In this document: positions 1 to 11,307 of the stretch, piece by piece | How positions within the stretch are numbered: position 1 is the first letter of the stretch | Layout: every line of letters starts with the position of its first letter | Origin: Apiotrichum sp. Y4204 | Lineage: Eukaryota; Basidiomycota; Tremellomycetes; Trichosporonales; Trichosporonaceae | Length of the DNA: 64,000 bases | Assembly (NCBI GenBank): GCA_025531455.1 | Contig: JAMYHL010000038.1 | Location: 248,001-312,000, forward strand | Reading direction: 5' to 3' | Made by a program: the position numbers and the translations under genes | Notes under the pieces: model-generated | What the model saw: only the letters and a program-made list of their open reading frames with translations | Told to the model about the DNA's origin: nothing | Databases searched by the model: none

Positions 1-148
1 ACAGATTCAACAGAACGCCCGCCTCCTGAATCATCATGCACCCCACTGTCCGGAGATCCGCCTCCAGCTCGGGGGGCACGCCGTCAGCCGCCGACGGAGT
101 CTGCAGGATCTGCTCGAGCGTCGCGAGCGGGTGCGGCGTCGGCGCCAT
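1..148 (-). CDS. Cyclin L-like protein, N-terminus (partial, runs off left edge)
   Basis: Reading leftwards from an ATG at 148, 49 codons stay open to the window edge. The N-terminus has a TPS..DG segment followed by LEADLRTVGCMMIQEAGVLL. This matches the start of the first cyclin box in the cyclin L family, where an acidic residue and DLR precede a GCxLIQxAGILL helix. Cyclin L partners CDK11-type kinases in transcription and pre-mRNA splicing. Only the entry to the cyclin fold is visible, so the catalytic partner and the usual C-terminal RS region cannot be checked. Cyclin K/T is the main alternative. The gene is divergent from HCR1 across a 339-bp shared promoter. Confidence 0.65.
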   Translation of the reverse strand, partial: MAPTPHPLATLEQILQTPSAADGVPPELEADLRTVGCMMIQEAGVLLNL

Positions 149-487
149 GGTGTGAGAATGGATGGAGTCTGTAGACTTTGTTGACTTTCTGAAGATCCAG
201 CTTTGGGATCTACCTCCACTTCGACTTTGACCTCATGCACTCGGCCGCAGCTCGGACTGGGATAATCTGGGATAAAATACCAGAAAATGAGATTGAAAAT
301 ATTTTCGGGCCGGTCAGTCGGCTGCGTACAGGGTGTGTGCTGGTTGCTGGCTGGCAACAAAAGTTGGGAACAATGGGCCACATGCTCTGCATGGTAATCG
401 AGAGGTCGTGCGCCAGACGTTGACGTTGATATCTTGCTATCGCCACTTTTCCCAAACCCTTATCACCACCTTATCTAGACTAGCATC
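149..487. promoter_or_regulatory. Divergent intergenic region, cyclin L-like / HCR1
   Basis: This 339-bp stretch separates two genes read in opposite directions, so both promoters and both 5' leaders must lie here. I see no open frame with coding character and no clear TATA box. Confidence 0.5.
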
Positions 488-1701
488 ATGTCTGACGACG
501 ACTGGGGTGCGTGAATACCAATATTCCCTAGCTAACATCAGACATTGACGAGCCGTCCGCGCCCTCCGTGCCCGCGCCTGTGGCGCCGCGCGCCGCCGTG
601 AACAAGTGGGCCGGCGAGGACGAGGAGGATGGCGTGCGTTGCTGATATTTTGGGCGTGGCTGACGGCAGGACGACTGGGACGTTTCCGACTCTGAGAAGC
701 AGGCGCCGAAGAAGACCGCCGCGCCGATCAAGAAGAAGATGACGCTCAAGCAGAAGCTCGCGGAGAAGGAGCGTCTTGCGAACGAGGCGGTGAGCTGCAT
801 CACCCATACGCAAGCTGACAGAACAGAAGGAGCGCGGCGACTATGACGACCTCATTGACGAGCGCACCGAGCAGGACAGGAGGCGAGAGGCGCGCGAGAA
901 GGAGCTCGAGGCCGACCTTGCCGTCGCGTCCGAGCTCATGGGCAACATGGAGGTCTCGACTAGTGAGTATTGGCGTCGGAGGGTCAGTGTGCGGGCCTGG
1001 GCCGCGCAATGCAGCTCTCTGTACACGTTTCTGGTCCGCGATGACGGTGGTTGGGTCAGTGCACAGCTGTGCGCCCTGTGGCATGCTGGTGGCAGCTCAA
1101 CTGTCGATCAGGCTTTGCTCGCAGAACCACACTCGCCCTACCTTCAGCACACCCTTTCCTCCCTTTTTCCCACAAGCTAACCGCAGGCGACGCCCTCAAG
1201 GCCGTCATCGCCGCCAAGCCGTCGACCAAATCGGACTTCAACGAGCTGTCCAAGAACATCATCACCGCCGTCATTTCGCGCCACGAGTCCAACCCGCTCT
1301 ACGCGGCGTTCGTCGAGCAGTTCGCCAAGGATCTCTGCGAGTCCCTCTCCGCCGTGCAGACCCGCAAGGTCTCGTCGACTCTGTCTGTGCTTGGCAACAC
1401 CAAGCAGCAGGAGGAGCGTGATAAGGCCAGCGGAAAGAAGAAGGTGCGTAAAAGCAATGGAGAGGGAAGGCGACAGACAAACTTTGTGTGCTATGGGCCA
1501 TCGCACGAGGTGTCGCAAGCTCATTGCTGACGTCGAATGTGCTGACCTCACGGCTTTGACAACTCCCTTCCTGTTCTCAATGCTCTGCACAAATGCTGAC
1601 ATTAGGCCTCGGCCAAGCCCAAGCTCGGCGGCGCCAAGACGATCAACAAGGTCGACCTCGACTCGTACGACGACGTCCTTGACGACGACGACTTTATGTA
1701 A
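488..1701 (+). CDS. HCR1: Translation initiation factor eIF3 subunit J
   Basis: eIF3j binds the 40S ribosome near the decoding centre and helps eIF3 assembly and ribosome recycling. The spliced protein begins MSDDDWD, then an acidic NKWAGEDEEDGDDWDVSDS segment typical of eIF3j. A lysine-rich block (KKKMTLKQKLAEKE) and a charged central helix follow. The C-terminal half (SKNIITAVISRHESNPLYAAFVEQFAKDL, in part) is the conserved eIF3j region, and the protein ends in an acidic DDVLDDDDFM. Exon 1 is only 19 nt (488-506) and joins at 542. Later introns lie near 630-669, 790-826, 962-1186 and 1444-1605. The start is the first ATG of the MSDDDW motif. The intron near 962-1186 is long for this window. 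Confidence 0.93.
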
Positions 1702-2422
1702 CCTGGCCCCTGCGATTATTGCGCGGGTGGGGGGCGGCAGCCGTCTGTTTGGCGTGTCGTCGTAATGGCCTGGTAGACGTCCTTTGATCTTGGGCGCGCC
1801 AGCACGAGGTGGAGGCCGCTGATTGTACGCGAGGTAGATTGATGTAGAGCATACACTCGTGCAGCAGCCCAGCAGCGTATTTGGGTATCTTATCTTGATC
1901 TCGAAGATCCCCCTGCTGCGTCTCGATCCCCTACTGCCGCGACTGGCTTTGCTTGGAATTCCTTGACTCATCCAAAAAGAGAGATAATACTTCTTTGATA
2001 GAAGATTGTTTTCCAGAAATTCTCTAATGACTGTTAGGCCATTAGAAGGGTTTGGTATTAGTTTTTTCAACTAGCAAATAGCTCGACTCGGATAGTTCCT
2101 CACTGTCAGAGCTTCTCACCCTAGCAAAAGGATAACAACAAGGGGAGCTGTAAGGTAGTGGTGAGGTAGATTTGGCGGAAATTAGGCAGTGAACAATTAC
2201 GTAATAGGACTCATCGCGAGCATCAGTCCACGGTCCAGTGTCCGTCCATGTTGCTCATCATCATATCATCATCATCATCATCATCATCGCCATCGTCGTC
2301 GCTTCTTCTCTTCCTCTCTCTCTCTTTCACATCACTCACATCGTCAACAATCTATTTATAGGTAAGCTGCTTTGCGCCCATTAGGAATAGTAGCTTATGA
2401 CCGTCAGACACGACACGGCACC
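1702..2422. other. Intergenic, HCR1 3' side and UBC13 promoter
   Basis: No coding frame is seen. It holds the HCR1 3' end and the UBC13 upstream region, with an ATC microsatellite at 2265-2288 and a CT-rich stretch after it at about 2300-2335. Confidence 0.5.
2265..2288. repeat. (ATC)8 microsatellite
   Basis: Eight perfect ATC units lie about 135 bp upstream of the UBC13 start codon, followed by a CT-rich tract. It is outside any coding exon. Confidence 0.9.
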
Positions 2423-3443
2423 ATGGCCCTGCCGAAGCGTATTCTCAAGGTACGCCAGCTCTTTGGCCCTTCGATGTCGAGCTGACATATCATTCTCCTG
2501 ACTCATTCATCGCGTTCCACTGAACTTGTTCCCGTTGTTCTTTGCTCTCCACCGCCTCTCTACTCTCACAACCCCCCCACCCTCCCCTCTCGGCTATTGC
2601 CATCATCACCCTGTCTGATCTTGACACATGCCGCTTCAACCCACAGGAGACCGAGCGGCTCATGTCCGACTCGCCCCCCGGCATTACCGCTGCACCGCAC
2701 GAGGACAACCTCCGCTACTTTGATGTTACGATAGCCGGTCCCGGCGGGAGCCCGTACGAGGGTGAGTTTTGAGAGAAGTGGCGGGATAGGGGAGGAACGG
2801 GCGGGATTTTGCTGCGCTCGCACCGGAGGAAGGCGTGTGGGACCACTGCAGCATTGCTTGTTGGGTTGTTTCCTCTCGTCTCCACCCGCGAATGAGGCCT
2901 GCGGACCGGACAGGAACAGGCCCGATGTTACCTCCGGGAGGAGCGGTCTGGAGTGGAATCTTGGAGATAAGGTCTGAGATTCGTCATGCTCGATCGTGAT
3001 TAAGCGTTTCGACAGCTCATCACCGCCAGCCGCGTCCAGTCCAACGCGCCGCTCTTATTCTGCGTATACTTTCTTTACCCCCAGGTTCATACTAATTTCA
3101 GGCGGCATCTTCAAGCTCGAGCTCTTCCTCCCTGAGGAGTACCCCATGAACCCGCCCAAGGTCCGCTTCCTGACCAAGATCTACCACCCGAACATTGGTG
3201 AGTAGACAATACACCATCACTCTCTGACATCTAGACAAGCTCGGCCGCATCTGCCTTGACATTCTCAAGGACAAGTGGTCGCCAGCGCTGCAGATCCGTA
3301 CCGTGCTGCTCTCGATTCAGGCGCTCCTTTCCGCGCCCAACCCCGACGACCCGCTCGCCAACGACGTCGCGCAGGCGTGGAAGGAGAACGAGCAGGCGGC
3401 CATCGCAGAGGCCAAGGAGTGGACCGTCCGGTACGCCGTCTAG
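2423..3443 (+). CDS. UBC13: Ubiquitin-conjugating enzyme E2, Ubc13 type
   Basis: Ubc13 works with an Mms2-type partner to build K63-linked ubiquitin chains in DNA-damage tolerance. Four exons (2423-2449, 2647-2761, 3102-3197, 3235-3443) give 148 aa, the family's normal length. [11 protein letters not shown] starts the protein. The HPNI motif and the catalytic cysteine in [16 protein letters not shown] are present, as is the C-terminal helix ending in KEWTVRYAV. The MALPKRI start and the [20 protein letters not shown] region fit Ubc13 better than other E2 classes. It is convergent with a RING-finger gene that ends 336 bp away. Confidence 0.95.
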
Positions 3444-3779
3444 GCGGCAGGGTAGTAGCAGTAGAGGCGCCGCGCCACGGTAGATGCTCGGATGTAGGTG
3501 TTCGTATGTCCGCGCACCACGGTCGCGCCGCACACACGATCACGATAACAATAGGCTCATACCCGTCGAAGCGTACTCTCCTAGACCGCAGCAGGGAGTG
3601 TTTGGGATTTGTACTCTGTTCGCATGTAGACTTTTGTCACGATGGAGAGAGTGGAAGTTGCCGGACGTTTGTCGTACGATGTTCGCGTTCGATACTACAC
3701 TCCCCTTCATTATCTCATGATCTCACATGGGCTACATACACAATGTCCTAGTATACTACTGCAATGTCCAATACCTCAT
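3444..3779. other. Convergent 3' region, UBC13 / RING-H2 gene
   Basis: Two genes end towards each other here. The stretch should hold both 3' UTRs; no gene is seen. Confidence 0.5.
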
Positions 3780-5672
3780 CTAATACCCTCCCGGGCCGTT
3801 CTGGTCCGCCTCGCGCGGCCGGGAGGGGCGTCTGTTACCGCTTGCGGTTGCGCTCGCCATGCTCGCTGTGCGCGCGCGCGGACTTGCTCCTCGGGTTCGC
3901 CGGCGCGCTCGTCGGATAAGCGCGAGATACCGCGGCGTCACGCGCTGCGTGGGCTCGCCGTTAGCCTCGCCGGTTGGCTGCTCGTCGTCAGACGTGTCCA
4001 CCTCTGCCTCGGGATTAAAGTCTGCTGTCAGTGAGAGTCAACGCTGCGTACCCACCCTTGCGGCACAGAGGGCACGACGTCGACACCCGCAAGAGCCACG
4101 GGTCAACACACGCCTGGTGGAAGCGATGCCGCCCTTCGCAGGGGAGGACGCGGAGGTCGTCGCCTGTTTCAAACTCGAGCAGGCAGATCGGACAGTGGTC
4201 CTCTGCAAGCTCCTCGGACGCGCGGCTGCGGCGCGACTCGGTGTGGCTCATGGAGCTGCTCGCTATTGTCGAGTCGCGCTTGGCGGGGATGACGGGGAGC
4301 TCGAGGGCGAGTTCCGAGTCGGGGGTGACTTGTTTTCCGTTCCGTTGCTGGACTGGCGGCGGCTTGGAGAACTTTTGTAGCGGGAAAGTGTCTATGATTG
4401 CCTGTGCTAAGCCCACGCGGCGGACTGGCGGGGCCTGCTGCCCGCCGCCGGGGATATAGGACCCCGTGCCCTGTTGCGGCTGGAGACTGCGGCGGATCAC
4501 GGAAAATATGGTTATGCACACCATGGCGGCCAGGAAACCGGCGATGACGTAGACGGCGATCATGGCGTTGTTCTTCTTGCTCGAGCCACTGTTCCCAGAC
4601 GTGTTTTTTGGGCCCGGGTAGGGTGAAGGTACTGCCTGTGCGGTCCCATTTGCAGATGTCAGGATCGCGGTCAGATACGACTGGTGGTCCAGCGCGCCGC
4701 CTGCGAGTGTCGTGTTGATGTCTGCGGCACTATTTGTCAGGGTGTGTGCGCATGTCCAGACTCACGATCGGTTCAGAACCTCCGCGTTGAACACCTGGAA
4801 GGTCGAGTTTGTGCGTTTCCACTGCGACTCGAACGCCGTGGCCACGCCCTTGCGGTTCGTCGCGAAGACGTCTAGCGGCTTCTCAAAGTCGTTGATGTAC
4901 TCGGGGTTCAGGACGCATGCCTCGGATGTAAGGCTGTATAGGAGCTGCGGTCAGCGAGCTGGACCATCTCTTGTGAGGAAACTCACAGCTGACACCGCCC
5001 CCAAATCGCGTGCCATTGTAAAAATGTCTGCGCGTGAGAATTCCAGTTCTAGTTCGAGAAGGGCGGGCAAAATCCTTTCGGGCATTCTATTCCGGGAAGC
5101 TAAACGCAGTCGCGCAGTTCTCCCAGACGCAGTCGTCGTGCCATCTGATATGGACATGAGATTCTCCGCCCGAACTCACCCCATAGGTCGCTTGCGTTTG
5201 TTTCATTCTTGTCGCACGAGATGTATGCGATCCACGGCGTAGTGACAGTGACGGTCACGTTGTCGAGGAAGTCAACGGCGCTCTCCTCGGTGAAGTGCAC
5301 AAGGGCGCCTCGTGTTGTGTCGCTCGTCCACTGGTCCGAGCGGAGCTGGTACGAGCTGGGAGTCAGCGGTGGTGTGATAAAGAAGATAAGCACAAGTGGA
5401 TGCACAAAGGAGGCTGACATCCACATGTGCCCACCCCACAAACACACTCACATCGACCCAGGGGAGCTCGTGTATCCCCAAGGTGGGAAGGCGGTGAGGA
5501 TCTTGAGGGAGCTGTCGTCCGTCGGCGAGAGGTACGATGTGTCGTTCGTAGGCATGGCGGGCACGTATGCGCGGACGGTGGAGACGAGCGCGAGCATGAG
5601 AACGAGGGCCAGTATCGGAAGAGCGGGTCGCCGCCCGCCGAGGGCGGCATGTATCCCCGTCCGCAGTCCCAT
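3780..5672 (-). CDS. Membrane-anchored RING-H2 protein with PA-like lumenal region, probable E3 ubiquitin ligase
   Basis: The protein starts with a cleavable-looking signal peptide ([29 protein letters not shown] region, residues about 1-35). A lumenal region follows with several N-glycosylation sequons and a protease-associated-like segment ([23 protein letters not shown] in part). One transmembrane helix ([20 protein letters not shown]) precedes a cytosolic RING-H2 finger whose ligands read CPIC..LPC..H..H..C..CPLC at about 4040-4190. The tail is basic. Signal, PA, TM and RING-H2 in this order is the layout of endosomal/vacuolar E3 ligases of the RNF13/GRAIL kind. Introns lie near 5348-5450, 5035-5185, 4937-4988, 4733-4765 and 4022-4052. 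The E3 role is inferred from the RING finger. Confidence 0.82.
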
Positions 5673-6293
5673 CTTTCCGATGTCAATATCGATGGGAATT
5701 GTCAGATCTCGGGTCTGATGTTACTGTGGACGAGACCGCCAGTCCCGGAACGGATCGAGCGAGTGATGTTACTGACCGGGGCGGGCCCGGCGGGGTGTGG
5801 TCATAGGACAGGAGCTGATGAGGATCTGTGAGTGGTAGGAAGGTGGTGTAGTCGACGACGGCGAATTGGTAGGGATGTGAAACTGTTGTCCGGTGGTAAT
5901 GTTTTAGGGCCAGTCCATAGGTGGCCACCCGATGCCCGAAGGGTGTGGGACTTGGCGCCGGCGTCAAGTGTCAATCGCCTGTGAGCGATGTGCTGTGCGC
6001 GATGTGTGATGTTGCGATGCAACGCCAAGGATGGATAAGAGGATAAGAGTGGGCTAGCAAACGTTAAAGACAACCTCCCGCTGCAGAATGTTTGCGATGA
6101 CGAGCGTCGAAGATCCTCGAAAGCTCGCGCACGCCAGGCGACAGTGACAGCGAGCAAGGAACCACACAACGACAGGCACAAGAGTTTCCCATCACTCTCT
6201 CCTGGGGGCCTCAGCACCACCCTCCGCCCTCGTCATTCACCTCGCTTCGGAAGTCGTCGCTTTTCTCATCCGTCCACTCCGCCACAACTCCCG
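5673..6293. promoter_or_regulatory. Divergent intergenic region, RING-H2 gene / FMT1
   Basis: Both neighbours are transcribed away from this 621-bp stretch, so it carries both promoters. No obvious TATA box or small gene is visible. Confidence 0.5.
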
Positions 6294-7545
6294 ATGCTCT
6301 CACGCACAATGCTCGGCGCCGCGCGCGCGCGGCCACCACTCGCGACACGCACAGTCTGCCTCCGCCTCTCGCACTCGTACACGCGCGAGCCGTTCAAGAT
6401 CCTCTTCTGCGGCTCGGACGAGTTTAGTGCCGAGGCGCTGCGCGCGTTGCTCGATGCCGAGGGTGGGTGAATACTGCGCGCCATGTTCTATGTACTTGCT
6501 GACGACAGACACTTGGCAAAGCATCGTCGTGCTCACCCCGCGCGAGCGGCGTGTCGGCCGACGCGGGTCCGAGCTGTATTTCCGTGCGTATTGAGGGCAT
6601 TCCCGCGGTATCCACTTCCTCTAACATATTCTGACGAACAGCTCCACTCAAGACCTTTGCCATCGACCGGGGCCTGACGACTGTGGACATTCCGGAAACA
6701 GGCCTGCGGGACGGTTACACTTTCCCGAAGCCATTCACCGCGCACCACCCGGCGCATCTCCTGCTGACCGCGTCGTTCGGGCACATCATCCCCACCCCGC
6801 TGCTCTCGCCCTTTGCTCACGCGCTCAACGTCCATCCCTCCATGCTCCCAAAGTACCGCGGCGCTGCACCGATCCAATGGGCGATTGCGAACGGCGACAA
6901 GAGCACCGGCGTGACCGTGCAAACGGTCGGTGCGCGCGAGGTCGGCGTCGACTCGGGAGCCATCCTCGGCGCCGTTGACGGTCTCGTACGTGACATAGCT
7001 TGGGATATTTCTGACAGCAGCCCATTCCCCCAGACGCGACATACACAAACCTCCTGCCGACGCTTTCGCACGTGGGAGGTAAAGCGCTGGTCGCCGTCCT
7101 TCGGCAACTGCTGAGCGGGACCGCATCGCCCCGGCCGCAGGACGGCCCGCCGACGCGCGCCCCGAAGATCACGACCGCGACGGCACACGTCGACTGGGGC
7201 CTTCCCGCCGCGCTCATTGAGGCGCGCCACCGCGGGTTTGGGCACCACTCCCCGCTTTGGACGACTGTTCCCATCACGGGGCGGGAGGGACGCGAAGCGC
7301 AGATCCAGCTCCTCGCTGTCGGCCGGCCGACCGAGACACCCGACGTGCTGAGCAGCTTTCCCGAGCCGGCACCGGGGACGGCTGTGCTCGATAAGAAGGG
7401 CAAGCGCGTGCTCGTTGCGGGCAAAGATGCGTGGATTGAGGTCACACGCGTCAAGCCTGCTGGCCGGGCGGAGATGGGCGCCGCCGAGTGGTGGAACGGC
7501 CTGCCGCACGGCCAGCGTAAGGCTGGGTGGATCATGTTTGTGTAG
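6294..7545 (+). CDS. FMT1: Mitochondrial methionyl-tRNA formyltransferase
   Basis: The enzyme formylates Met-tRNA for mitochondrial translation initiation, using 10-formyl-tetrahydrofolate. The start (MLSRTMLGAARARPPLATRT) is a basic, acid-free presequence. The Rossmann-like part begins FKILFCGSDEFS. The family hallmark is NVHPSMLPKYRGAAPI, with the catalytic Asn-His preserved, followed by GVTVQTVGAREVGVDSGAIL. A C-terminal domain of about 100 residues ends KAGWIMFV. Introns follow LLDAEG (about 6468-6508) and ELYF (6582-6641), with another near 6986-7034. The upstream in-frame stretch lacks targeting character, so I chose the ATG at 6294. Confidence 0.92.
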
Positions 7546-8396
7546 CGAGAAAACAGCGTCAGAAGAAGAATTGATACTAATAAGCAAATACGCATGCATG
7601 GTAATGAGAGCAACATTGCCGTGCTTTCTGCCCATCGCAAGTTGGAGGTGCGGCTCGACTGACTCGGCGGCGGGTGCCACCCGCTAGCGAGGACGGGAGT
7701 GGTGGGCCGCCGGCAAGTGCCAAAAGTGGGCACGACAAAGTCAACTGATCAACTGACCTACGGAACACGAGAGCGTCATATGACGTACTCACACTGTACA
7801 AAACTTGGTTTTTGGCTGCTCAACTGATCTGATCTGTGGGGTTCTTTTGGCAACATTCACTGTAGCTCTGCAATCTGCAAGCTTTGATCAACACCGGCAT
7901 GGGAAGAACAATGATCTTTCTATCAAGGTGCAATCAGCCTGAAGTCTGACCGAGTGGAGTGAATAGTGGCGGGGGGATGGACTCGACTCTTGCACAGTGT
8001 TGATCCAGTTAGCTTGAGGTCAGATCGCACCCTCTGCAATGACACCCGTTACATTACGGCTCTGTACTTCATACTTGTTACTTGCGCTACACTGCGCACG
8101 ATTGCTCGGCATTGCTTACTCTCCTTTGACTTCAGACATGGACTGTGGGCGGTGGCGTCATTTGAGGAGGATGGGGATAGGGCGAATAGCGGGTGGGGAG
8201 GTGGGCCAGATGGGCGTCGGAGTAGGGAGGAGGACCGGTGAGGAGTGGGGAGGAGTGGTGGGGAGGACTTGGCACTTGGCACGGCGGGGAGGAGGATGCG
8301 AACGGGAAGGATGAAGGGGCTATAGGCTAATGGTCTTGGGGGGGAGGCTGGATCTCGAGTCCAAGAAACGCGGCTGGTGGCGACAACGCTAGGTTG
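7546..8396. other. Convergent gap, FMT1 / unknown gene
   Basis: This 851-bp stretch holds two 3' ends. A G-rich plus-strand tract (about 8160-8350) is the only visible compositional feature. No gene could be supported. Confidence 0.5.
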
Positions 8397-9548
8397 CTAC
8401 CATTTGCCGCGGACCTGGTCCTGCCATCCTGGGTTGTACGCGGCGTCGCCGGAACTCTTGCCCGAGAGCTGCACGGTCTGGAAGAGAGGGGCGGCGTTCT
8501 CGACGCCTGTCTGAAGCTTATCAAAGAGCAGCTCCGACTCGCTGCGGTGTGAGCATGGGAGTAAGAGTGAGAGAGTGAGTTGTTTTAATCCTCGCCAGGA
8601 CTCACCCCTTGGCGCCCATCCAGTCCTTGTTGAACTCGAAGCGGACGGAGCCAGCCTTGCCGGCAATGGCGGAGCCAATCGTCGCGGACACATTGTAGTC
8701 CTTCTTGTTGATAAGATGCACGCTTTCCTTGTTGATGTTGTGGAGCGGGATGACAATAGCCTGCAGCGTTTCACCCTCAACGACGGCCGGCCAGCCGGAT
8801 TCACGGTGGGCGTCCTCGTCGTGGTGGGCGTGGGCGCCGGATCCGTTCGTAGCGGGGGCAGTCTCAACAGCGTTCTCGGGGATGGCGCCGTCGGCGGGTG
8901 CGGGCGGGTGCGTCTGCGAGTGCGTCTGGGGGTGTGGGTTGATCAAGCCAGCCGACGCACGCCGGATCGCACCCATGAACCCGCCGGCCTTGGGAGAGTG
9001 CCCGCCCTGCGGGTGCTGGTGCTGGGAGGGCTGGGCGTGCGGGCGCTTGTTCAGGACTGGGTTGGGAGGCTCGGACGCCGGGAGGATGACGACGGCTTCC
9101 TATCGTGTCAGTACTGGGAAGCTCATATCGGGACGCGATCGGATCGTTACTGGACTCCATCGCGGGGTGGCGAGGATGGTGTTGTCGACCGTGTTTGTGA
9201 CTTTGGCCCACTATCCAGTTCACTTGCCACTGCGCCCACATCTAGGCTTCAAGCTTCTGACTCGCTCCACTTCTTCCCGAGACTCACATCAGTGACGCCG
9301 ACACGGCAGCGCCAGTACCAAGTGCCTTCTGAGTGCTTGTCGTGGCCGTTCTGGGCGGCGGGGAGGCCGGCGCCGGACTTGCGGCGTCCACCGGAAAGGA
9401 CGCGGGCGAGGCCCGTGTCGTCGTCGGCGTGGTTTGAGCCTACGGAGAGGCGGCGGGCATTCACCGCCGAGCTCCCGATCGAGATGACCGCGAGACACTC
9501 AAATGTGCCCTTGGGCTGGTCGCGGGGGCGGTTGGGGAGGAAGTCCAT
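8397..9548 (-). CDS. Hypothetical protein, unrecognised
   Basis: I do not recognise this protein. A consistent spliced model starts at 9548 (MDFLPNRPRDQPKGTFECLAV). It crosses an intron at about 9208-9287 into a short exon (WAKVTNTVDNTILATPRW), then one at about 9098-9148 into the main exon, with a last intron at about 8538-8605. The middle is Pro/His/Gln-rich (about 9040-8880) with many histidines. The conserved-looking parts are the N-terminal GTFECLAVISIG..TWYWRCRVGVTDW block and the C-terminal GETLQAIVIPLHNINKESV block. No signal peptide or TM helix is evident. The long plus-strand open frame over the same DNA looks like an antisense shadow. Confidence 0.6.
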
Positions 9549-11307
9549 GGGGATTGGGGTGCTTCACGGAGGGTTGAGAGAGATACTAGAGCTAAGAGCT
9601 AGAGAATAGAGCAGAGGGCAGATAGGCTAAAGACGTTTGTGTGAAAGAAGAGGCGGAGGATGAGGTATATATTGTGGGGGCGGCAAACGAGCTATATATA
9701 TAGTCGCAGCGTCTCTTGGCACCCAATCCAGTGAGCTTGAGAGATGGCTTGCGGCGCAGCACAGAGCGAGCACAGAGAGGGTTTCTTTTTGGAACCATGG
9801 AACCATGGGCTGTGAGCATCTGACCTTTGTCTTCTCGATCGTGACTGGTGCGCATGTTCCACTGGCTTGTGCAGTCTGTTAGATTAGACCACTAGTACGT
9901 CACTTGCAACTCATTCCGCTCGCAACACGCCGCGTGCCGTTGTGCGCCTTGGTCTGATAGCCTCTTGCATTCATTTCTTGAGCCTCTCCCCCTCTGGTCT
10001 GGTAGCTTCGGTCTCACACAGAGAGTGAATACTCTGTTTGTGAGCTTCACGTGCCGGTACCGGTAGGTCCTCCGGGGACTCCACGCCCTTAAGGTAACAA
10101 GCTCCAGAATGATGCGATGGCGATGGGCAGACCCGTGTGAGCTGCGTGAGTGAAGCAACTGGCAACCGTACTGGCAAGCACAAGGACACGGACATTCCGT
10201 GCCTGCTCCATAACTCATAACTGCGCTGCGCAGGAGGGGGTTTGGTAAGGCGCGAGGTCACGCCGCACAGCGCGAGGTGGAGAGGCGAGATCCAGAACAT
10301 GAGTACTGGCTGAACACTGGTGTTCTGATCTTGTTCTTGTTGGTCGCCACTCCTTGTTCTTGCCTCACCTTGCTCACTTGTTTGACATCCCAGCCAGTCC
10401 CATGACCTCACCCGTCCCGATCAGATGCCCGGATCGCTGCGAGCTGCCGTGCCGAAATCCCAGCATACCAGCTGGCCTCAGGCTGCATGATGCGAGGACG
10501 GAGCGGAATGCGCGACCGAGAAGGCGAGTCAGCTGGACACTTGGTCGCGCGGTAAATTAAAATCGAAAGAAAATGGAGCACAAAAGTGAGAACCGAGGGT
10601 GGAGGCCGTGGAGGGAAGTTGTGCATTATGCTGGGTATTGGATATCCTTGCGACCACTCCTTGATCCTCGAACTTGATTTTCTCTCCAGCTCCTCACCGC
10701 GTGCAGACCCCGTGAAGACATCGTGGAGAAGGGCACCAGCACATTGCGCGTACCGAGCTCCGTGATACTCTTGCCTCAGGTCTCTCATACAGAACCCACT
10801 ACTCTGCTCTGTGATCGCTGCTCCGTCGCGACGCCGCGAGTCCACTGCCCGGCCTCATACAAACCTTAATATCTGCCGACAGCGTAATCTCGGAGTGGGG
10901 GTCGCCATTGCGCCACCCGTTCCTCGGATCGTGGGATCTGGATTGGTATCAGCTTGGCATTGCTTGCACGCGACACGACGCTCAGCGTTCTAAGTATGCA
11001 TGTATACGTAGCCTACTCCCGTCGTCTGTCTCGCCGCATGCGCTGTGCATGTGAACGAGTGCAAGAGCGGAGATGCGGACAAGTGAGATTGCCTAGTATT
11101 CCGTAGCCCCCCCATTCTTGTTTGCCTGGGTGGTGGATGCGGAGTATTCCCGCCACTCTGACGCAGCCCAGCCAACACATCTTGGCAACATCCTCGCAGT
11201 GTGTCTCACAATCCATCTTCTTTTCTCTGTTGACAACAAGCCATCCACTGCGTATAAAGCACCACAAAACAAATAACGGAGAGCACCCCCTCTCTCCCAA
11301 TCCTACC
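9549..11307. other. Divergent 1.76-kb intergenic region
   Basis: The neighbours point away from each other, so the region carries both promoters. TATATA-type stretches lie at about 9664-9704 upstream of the minus-strand gene, and a TATA box for the plus-strand gene lies at 11253. Several open frames occur, but none looks like protein and none has a credible splice pattern. I see no RNA gene. Confidence 0.5.
11253..11259 (+). promoter_or_regulatory. Probable TATA box of the GILT-like gene
   Basis: TATAAAG stands 55 bp upstream of the start codon at 11308, a plausible spacing for a short leader. Confidence 0.5.

Noticed and set aside
962..1186. Possible intronic snoRNA in HCR1
   Set aside because: A CGATGACG sequence resembles a C box only loosely, and no matching D box or terminal stem was found.
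6817..7733. Two overlapping minus-strand open frames of 287 and 302 aa
   Set aside because: They are antisense to FMT1, whose motifs are clear on the plus strand.
8575..9609. 344-aa open frame on the plus strand
   Set aside because: It overlaps a minus-strand gene with good splice sites, and its composition looks like the antisense of GC-rich coding DNA.
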